From positions 1 through 9,818 of the forward strand of contig JASHYS010000407.1 of assembly GCA_030042915.1 (NCBI GenBank): a stretch of DNA of 9,818 nucleotides. The letters run 5' to 3'. The stretch comes from Acidobacteriaceae bacterium (GTDB taxonomy: Bacteria > Acidobacteriota > Terriglobia > Terriglobales > Acidobacteriaceae). Position numbers and translations under genes: made by a program. Positions 5,778 through 9,818 of the stretch are shown here, piece after piece; the stretch's first letter is position 1, and each line of letters starts with the position of its first letter. Under the pieces are notes generated by a model. It had not been told where the DNA came from, made no database searches, and saw nothing but the letters and a program-made list of their open reading frames with translations.

Positions 5778-5804
5778 TTTGGCGAACAGAAGAATCTCGC
5801 CAAA
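5778..5804. terminator. Stem-loop at the convergent aqpS / HTH-propeller junction
   Basis: TTTGGCGA (5778-5785) pairs perfectly with TCGCCAAA (5797-5804) around an 11-base loop. It lies 21 bases past the aqpS stop and abuts the stop of the minus-strand gene (5806-5808). Neither strand has a clean T tract after the stem, so a shared bidirectional terminator is plausible but not certain. Confidence 0.45.
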
Positions 5805-5805
5805 A

Positions 5806-7854
5806 TCATGGTCGACTCAGGTCCACCAGTTCCACTTCAGAGCGGTCTTGTACGCGCTCCAACACGGCTTCGCGGCCGTCGGGCGAGATATCGAAGCCCC
5901 TAACGTCGAAATCGGCGGGCAGGTCAGTCAATTGCAACTCCGTGCCCGTATCGAGGCTCACCAGCCAGAGGTTCTTGTGATGAAGGTCTCCGCGGAGGAC
6001 GACGAGGTTTCGCCCTCCGGGGAGAAAGGCCAGATGACTGGCGCCACGCGTCAGTGTCAGAGGCGCAAGAACGAGCGCCGACCCATCGGGCTTGGCCGCT
6101 TTCACTGAGAGCGTGGTGCCGATATCAGGACCGGAATAAAGCACGAAGCTGCCGTCGGGCGCCCACGCGGGATCGGACGATTGCTCAGCCACAAAGGGCA
6201 CGGCAGGGCCGCCGTTGAGTGGCACTCGAAACAGGTGCGGCGCCCCATGGTCCACTGCCGCCGTGATCAGTGCGTGTCCCTCCGGCTCCCACGCGGGGTC
6301 GCCTCGCAAGTCGAGTGAGCCGGTCAGAATGCGCAGATTCGCACCGTCCGACGCCATCACATACAAGCTCGGGCGGCCGTTCTGGCGAGCGGAAAAGGCA
6401 ATGGACCGGCCATCCTCAGAAAGGGCCGGACCGCCGGTAATTTCGGTATCCTCGCCGCGCCACAGTTCCGTCGTCACTCCATTGGCCAGCTTCCAAATGC
6501 TCTGGCTGGCGCCGCTCGTCGAGAGGTAGAGGAGAAAACCGGGGCCCAGCCGCGGACGAAAGCCGCTGCTGGTGGTGAGAGTGATGGGAGCAGGGGCAGA
6601 GGCTGTTTGCCCGACGTCGATGTGAAGGCTCCAGAGGCTGGTGCGCGGGACAGAGAGAGTCGCGACGAGACGCCGGTTGTCGCCGCTCGCCGCGAGTGAA
6701 GTGTAGCGCTCCAGCCCGAAAATCAGCCGATGGGCAATCCGATGCTCCACATCCATGCTGTAGAGCCAGGGCCCCGAGCCCTCTGAGTCAGTAGCGAGAT
6801 AAAAGAGGGTGCGCCGATTGAGCAGGACGGGATAGCTGACTTGCGAATTGTGCCAGGTGATCCGTTGGGGATTTCCTCCACTTGCGGGAATACGCCAAAT
6901 GTCGAGCTTGTCAGGCAGCGAGCCCTGAACAAAGTAGATGAATTTCTTGTCGGGCGACCAGGTGGGGAAGTGAGCATGCAGCCCGGCCGGCGCAACGAAG
7001 ATCGGGCTGCCCGCAGGCTGCTTGCCCGTCGACACAAACAGCGGATCCCCGGGGCCGGGTGTGTGATACGCAAGCAACTGGCCGTCGTCCGACCAGTTGT
7101 ATTCGGCTGCTCCCTCAAGATAGGGCCGCGGCTCGCCGCCCAGTATCGGAACTGCCCAAATGCCGATATCCACGCCTTGAGAGACACCGGGCCTGCGCAC
7201 CCAAAAGGTGACCAGCATCCCATCAGGCGAGAAGCCCAGCGTGCGGACTGATGGATTCACCAGTTCCGGAGCGCTGCCGTGGGTGAGGTTGTGAAACTGG
7301 CCCGAGCCAACCTGCGTAATCCAGACGTCCATCTGCCCATCGCGGTCTGAGAGAAATGCGATGAATTGACCGTCGCGCGAGATTGCCGCCGCCTGTTCAA
7401 GTCCGCCCCAGTCGGTGACCGCCTCAAATCGCGCGCCGGCCATAGGGTTGCGCCAGAAGCGATCTCTGCTCTGCAGCCAGAACAACGCGCAACCCGCTAC
7501 TGCAGCTGCAAGAGCGAAGAACGGCAGAATCCATTTCCATGGCGTTTTGCGGGCGGTTGCCGCCGAGGACGGCTCAAGAGCGCCGGCGTCCCCTCCGGCA
7601 TCCTCTCCGTTCTGCCTTTCGTTCGCCAAAAGAGATTGCCGGCTGCGCGTCCATTCATCCAATTCGGCCTGGAAGGCGTAAACGGAGCCGCGCTTGTCGT
7701 GCAGATGCCGGTGGACAGGCATTCCCTCGCGCTTCTCCCAGCGCTGCACGGTAGTGACGTCGCGGTTGAGGTAGGAGGCGATTTCCTTCCACGAGTCGAG
7801 GCGCTTTTCAATCAGTTTCTCGGCGGGCAGCGGGTTGACAGTGGGGTCAGCCAT
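5806..7854 (-). CDS. Membrane-anchored HTH protein with a TolB-like beta-propeller
   Basis: A 682-residue protein with three parts. Residues 18-72 form a MerR/excisionase-like DNA-binding domain: LDSWKEIASYLN, TTVQRWEKREGMPVHRH, and a winged segment ending in LDEWTRSR. A charged, low-complexity linker (73-103) leads to one membrane helix (106-127). The remainder is a WD40-like (PD40/TolB) propeller with repeats recognisable near 155, 205, 252, 296, 474, 518, 561 and 652, each with an SPDG-like turn followed by an alternating strand. This gives a cytoplasmic DNA-binding head and an extracytoplasmic sensor, a ToxR/CadC-like layout in which signal and promoter contact are joined in one chain. 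The ATG at 7854 is chosen because a promoter lies just upstream; the frame stays open to 8112 without a start supported by a ribosome binding site. The gene is divergent from the exported-protein gene at 8103, a candidate target. Ligand and targets are unknown. Confidence 0.85.
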   Translation of the reverse strand: MADPTVNPLPAEKLIEKRLDSWKEIASYLNRDVTTVQRWEKREGMPVHRHLHDKRGSVYAFQAELDEWTRSRQSLLANERQNGEDAGGDAGALEPSSAATARKTPWKWILPFFALAAAVAGCALFWLQSRDRFWRNPMAGARFEAVTDWGGLEQAAAISRDGQFIAFLSDRDGQMDVWITQVGSGQFHNLTHGSAPELVNPSVRTLGFSPDGMLVTFWVRRPGVSQGVDIGIWAVPILGGEPRPYLEGAAEYNWSDDGQLLAYHTPGPGDPLFVSTGKQPAGSPIFVAPAGLHAHFPTWSPDKKFIYFVQGSLPDKLDIWRIPASGGNPQRITWHNSQVSYPVLLNRRTLFYLATDSEGSGPWLYSMDVEHRIAHRLIFGLERYTSLAASGDNRRLVATLSVPRTSLWSLHIDVGQTASAPAPITLTTSSGFRPRLGPGFLLYLSTSGASQSIWKLANGVTTELWRGEDTEITGGPALSEDGRSIAFSARQNGRPSLYVMASDGANLRILTGSLDLRGDPAWEPEGHALITAAVDHGAPHLFRVPLNGGPAVPFVAEQSSDPAWAPDGSFVLYSGPDIGTTLSVKAAKPDGSALVLAPLTLTRGASHLAFLPGGRNLVVLRGDLHHKNLWLVSLDTGTELQLTDLPADFDVRGFDISPDGREAVLERVQDRSEVELVDLSRP

Positions 7855-7890
7855 GCAGTTTTCCAAGGCCGTTCGGAATCGCAGAAAACG

Positions 7891-7919
7891 ATTGTATCGC
7901 CGGGGGTGAGGCGCGGCAA
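7891..7919 (-). promoter_or_regulatory. Promoter of the HTH-propeller gene
   Basis: On the minus strand TTGCCG (7919-7914) and TACAAT (7896-7891) are separated by 17 bp. Transcription would start near 7884, giving a leader of about 30 bases before the ATG at 7854. CGAT-TGT-ATCG symmetry overlaps the -10 box, a possible small operator. The promoter argues against a start further upstream. Confidence 0.65.
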
Positions 7920-8033
7920 AAGACGGCATTTGACGGAGCGCCCCCCTTAAGTGCGCAATGCCGTTTGATTTGAGGGGAAAAATGCATGACTGTGAATTCG
8001 CACCATGAAGCGCCAAATCTGCCGCGCGGCTCA

Positions 8034-8071
8034 AGAAACGGTTTCTCGCCGGACCTGCCGGCCTTCGGCAG
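8034..8071. promoter_or_regulatory. Palindrome and hairpin in the leader of the exported protein gene
   Basis: AGAAAC-G-GTTTCT (8034-8046) is a perfect 6-bp inverted repeat around one base and looks like a repressor half-site pair. Just downstream, CTGCCG (8055-8060) pairs with CGGCAG (8066-8071) around five bases. Both lie upstream of the ribosome binding site at 8092-8096. I found no good -35/-10 pair for this gene. The roles are speculative. Confidence 0.3.
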
Positions 8072-8102
8072 CAAGGGTGCGATTTCAGAATGGAGGATTC
8101 CC

Positions 8103-8747
8103 ATGAAAGCAATCGGATTGATCTCGGCGGTTGGGCTGCTTTCCTTTCTTACTCTGGCTGCCGGTGTCAAGGCGGCCGCTCAGCAATCGACGCCGGTCCA
8201 GTTCAGCGGCCTCATCAATGACTATTCACCTTCGAGCGTCAGCGGTGGTCCCTGGGAAATGCATGGCCAATGGACGCTCACCATCAATGCGTGGTTGGGG
8301 ACGGCAAGCTTCTCGGGAGATATGACGATGTCGGGGTACGGCAAGGACTCGATGGGCGATCCGGATGCGACACAAGGGGGGCAGAGCGCGCACACGCACC
8401 ATATCCAGATGACCGGTACCGTCGTCTGGAATACGACTGGATGCCCCACTTATTCCCCAGGCACCTTCGGCGGTTTTCAGTTCACCAACACCGTCAGCCT
8501 GCTTACCGCAAATGGAAGCAACGCAAAGTTTGAGACCAGCCCGCCGTCATCGACGCTCCAGGTCTGCGTGAGCGGTGGCGAGGGCAACAACTCCGTGCCG
8601 TTCTCGAACATTACGCTGACCTGGGGCAGCGGCAGCCCGGCAATCAGCCATTTCGGCGCGCAGACGATCCACGGCGTAGTTCGGGATTGGAATTCGCAAT
8701 GGGATACGCTGCGCCGGTTCGACCCTGCCCCGGTGCTCTTGAAATAG
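8103..8747 (+). CDS. Exported protein of unknown function
   Basis: I cannot name this 214-residue protein, though proteins with the same opening pattern (FSGLINDY followed by GPWEMHGQWTL) appear familiar from acidobacteria. The ATG at 8103 follows GGAGG (8092-8096) by six bases and opens a clear signal peptide: MKAIG, a hydrophobic run to about residue 20, then VKAAAQ with cleavage near residue 24-27. The mature part is rich in Thr, Ser, Gly and aromatic residues and looks all-beta. Notable features are a His-rich SAHTHHIQMTG segment (about residues 93-103), two cysteines (about 112 and 158) that could form a disulfide, and a closing HFGAQTIHGVVR segment. The His cluster could bind metal, but this is a guess. 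It is divergent from the HTH-propeller gene and 74 bases ahead of the TPR gene, so the two + genes may form an operon. Confidence 0.8.
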   Translation: MKAIGLISAVGLLSFLTLAAGVKAAAQQSTPVQFSGLINDYSPSSVSGGPWEMHGQWTLTINAWLGTASFSGDMTMSGYGKDSMGDPDATQGGQSAHTHHIQMTGTVVWNTTGCPTYSPGTFGGFQFTNTVSLLTANGSNAKFETSPPSSTLQVCVSGGEGNNSVPFSNITLTWGSGSPAISHFGAQTIHGVVRDWNSQWDTLRRFDPAPVLLK

Positions 8748-8767
8748 CGAACCTCACAACCCATTTC

Positions 8768-8796
8768 AAAAAAACGCTCCGATCGGTCAGCGGAGC
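8768..8796 (-). terminator. Intrinsic terminator read on the minus strand
   Basis: GCTCCG (8776-8781) and CGGAGC (8791-8796) form a 6-bp stem with a nine-base loop, and seven As (8768-8774) lie on its left side. Transcribed from the minus strand this is a stem followed by one G and seven Us, the classic intrinsic form. On + there is no T tract. It therefore stops antisense transcription rather than separating the two + genes. Confidence 0.5.
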
Positions 8797-8821
8797 ATTG
8801 CCGGCCCGGCGGGAGGAACCG

Positions 8822-9805
8822 ATGATTCGGGTCCAGACAGGAATTCTGTTGTTTGTGGCAGTTTGCCTGACGGCCTTCAGTCAGTCGCCTCAGGTCACTG
8901 CGCCCCAGCGGCAAGCAGGATCGTCCCAGCTGCCAGCCTGGCTGCAAGACAGGACAGAAGTCTTGCGACAGATCGATTTGCGCGAGGCCGTAGCCAGCGA
9001 GGGCGAACGCACGCGCGCTGATGGCAAGAGCCTTGCGGGGGATTATTCCCAACTTGCCTTTCTCTATGTGTACGCCGGCCTGGGTCTCAAGGCCGAAGAT
9101 GCGTTCCAGCGGGCTATCGCGCTCCTCAAAGATGGGCCGCAGGATCAACTGGCTAACCGGCTGGCGCAATTCGGAACGCTGCAAGCAGAAATGGGCGAAT
9201 TCCGGCAGGCAGAAAAAACCCAAATGAAGGCCCTCGAGATTCGGCGATCTCTTGGCGACCTCAAAGGCATTGCGTTTTCCGAGAGCATGATTGCCGGCGT
9301 TTTTGACGATGAACGAAAGTTCGCCAGGGCGCGGGATTACTCGCAGAAGGCATACGATGCACTGGCCGGCCGAACCGATGTCACCGCGGCCGAACGCATT
9401 GAAGTCTCGCATACGCTGGGTTTCGCACTCACCGGCTTGCACAATTGCGACCGCGGGATCAGCGTTCTGCAGGATGCGCTTGAGATGGCAAGAAGCAGTC
9501 GAGGATGGGGCGACGCGAGCGTGGGTTACTCAGAATACATGCTGGGAATCGGATACTGGCATTGCAACGATCGAGATCATGCGGCTGTATGGCTGCAGCG
9601 CGGCACAAGCGACCTGAAAGCGAAATTCGGCTTGAACTACGCCACCTATGTGTACGCCATGAAGCAGTACGCTCTCTTCTTGCGCCAGTACGGAAAAAAG
9701 GATGAAGCAGTCTCGGCGGAATCTGTCGTCCGTCAGGCCGAGAGTGTGGTTGACGTCAATACGCTGACCGACAGAACCGAACCATCGCACGGTCTTTCGC
9801 CTTAA
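8822..9805 (+). CDS. Exported tetratricopeptide-repeat protein
   Basis: The 327-residue protein starts at the ATG at 8822, five bases after GGGAGG (8811-8816). It opens with a signal peptide: MIRVQTG, a hydrophobic stretch to about residue 19, cleavage near AFS-Q (residue 20-21). A frame extension to 8687 overlaps the previous gene and has no support. The mature part is helical, with TPR-like pairs at about 74-102, 111-141, 150-180, 193-223, 233-263 and 274-304. They show the usual pattern of an aromatic or small residue in helix A and G-x-x-x-x-A in helix B (for example MGEFRQAEKTQMKALEI). Such proteins serve as periplasmic scaffolds; no catalytic domain is visible and the partner is unknown. 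It may be cotranscribed with the exported protein 74 bases upstream. The stop at 9803-9805 leaves only 13 bases of window. Confidence 0.85.
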   Translation: MIRVQTGILLFVAVCLTAFSQSPQVTAPQRQAGSSQLPAWLQDRTEVLRQIDLREAVASEGERTRADGKSLAGDYSQLAFLYVYAGLGLKAEDAFQRAIALLKDGPQDQLANRLAQFGTLQAEMGEFRQAEKTQMKALEIRRSLGDLKGIAFSESMIAGVFDDERKFARARDYSQKAYDALAGRTDVTAAERIEVSHTLGFALTGLHNCDRGISVLQDALEMARSSRGWGDASVGYSEYMLGIGYWHCNDRDHAAVWLQRGTSDLKAKFGLNYATYVYAMKQYALFLRQYGKKDEAVSAESVVRQAESVVDVNTLTDRTEPSHGLSP

Positions 9806-9818
9806 AAGATTCGCAGGT

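Noticed and set aside
7855..8112. N-terminal extension of the HTH-propeller protein
   Set aside because: The extension runs through the gene's own promoter (7891-7919), has no family-like sequence, and the HTH domain begins just after the ATG at 7854.
8477..9442. Minus-strand open frame (321 codons) across the two exported-protein genes
   Set aside because: No ribosome binding site or domain was seen, and the composition is atypical. It crosses two well-supported + genes and the minus-strand terminator at 8768-8796.

Overview
The window (about 60% GC) looks like chromosomal DNA of an acidobacterium, probably class Terriglobia. This is inferred, not proven. The main clue is a membrane-anchored helix-turn-helix/beta-propeller protein of a type common in that phylum; the secreted hypothetical proteins and the GAF/ATP-binding protein also fit. 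No transposase, integrase, tRNA, rRNA or CRISPR array was seen.

Layout. Bases 1-192 are a leader with a terminator-like structure at the very start and a possible promoter. Bases 193-1671 (+) encode an unrecognised exported protein built around an internally duplicated module. Bases 1716-2687 (+) encode a GAF plus RsbW-like ATP-binding signalling protein. Bases 2688-3153 hold no convincing gene but several inverted repeats. Bases 3154-5756 are a compact arsenic locus: arsR (-) faces away from arsM-arsC-aqpS (+), and the two sides share a 74-bp promoter/operator region. Bases 5806-7854 (-) encode the HTH/transmembrane/propeller protein, convergent with aqpS. Bases 8103-8747 and 8822-9805 (+) encode an unrecognised exported protein and an exported TPR protein.

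How the genes work together. In the arsenic locus, ArsC would reduce arsenate to arsenite, ArsM would methylate arsenite, and the AqpS-type channel would let arsenite or methylated arsenicals leave the cell. ArsR would release both promoters when it binds arsenite. No ArsB, Acr3 or ArsA is present, so detoxification appears to rest on methylation plus a channel. The three + genes overlap (14 bp, then 4 bp), which suggests translational coupling. Both divergent promoters have near-consensus -35/-10 boxes with 17-bp spacing. The predicted arsR transcript begins at or next to its start codon (leaderless), and an ATAT-rich inverted repeat covers the -10 and start of arsM.

I see no clear sign of a wholly new system. 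The best leads are the leaderless/shared ars promoter, the cysteine-rich and extended ArsM tail, the GAF-CxxC-ATPase protein, the membrane-spanning HTH-propeller regulator, and the duplicated module in the first gene.
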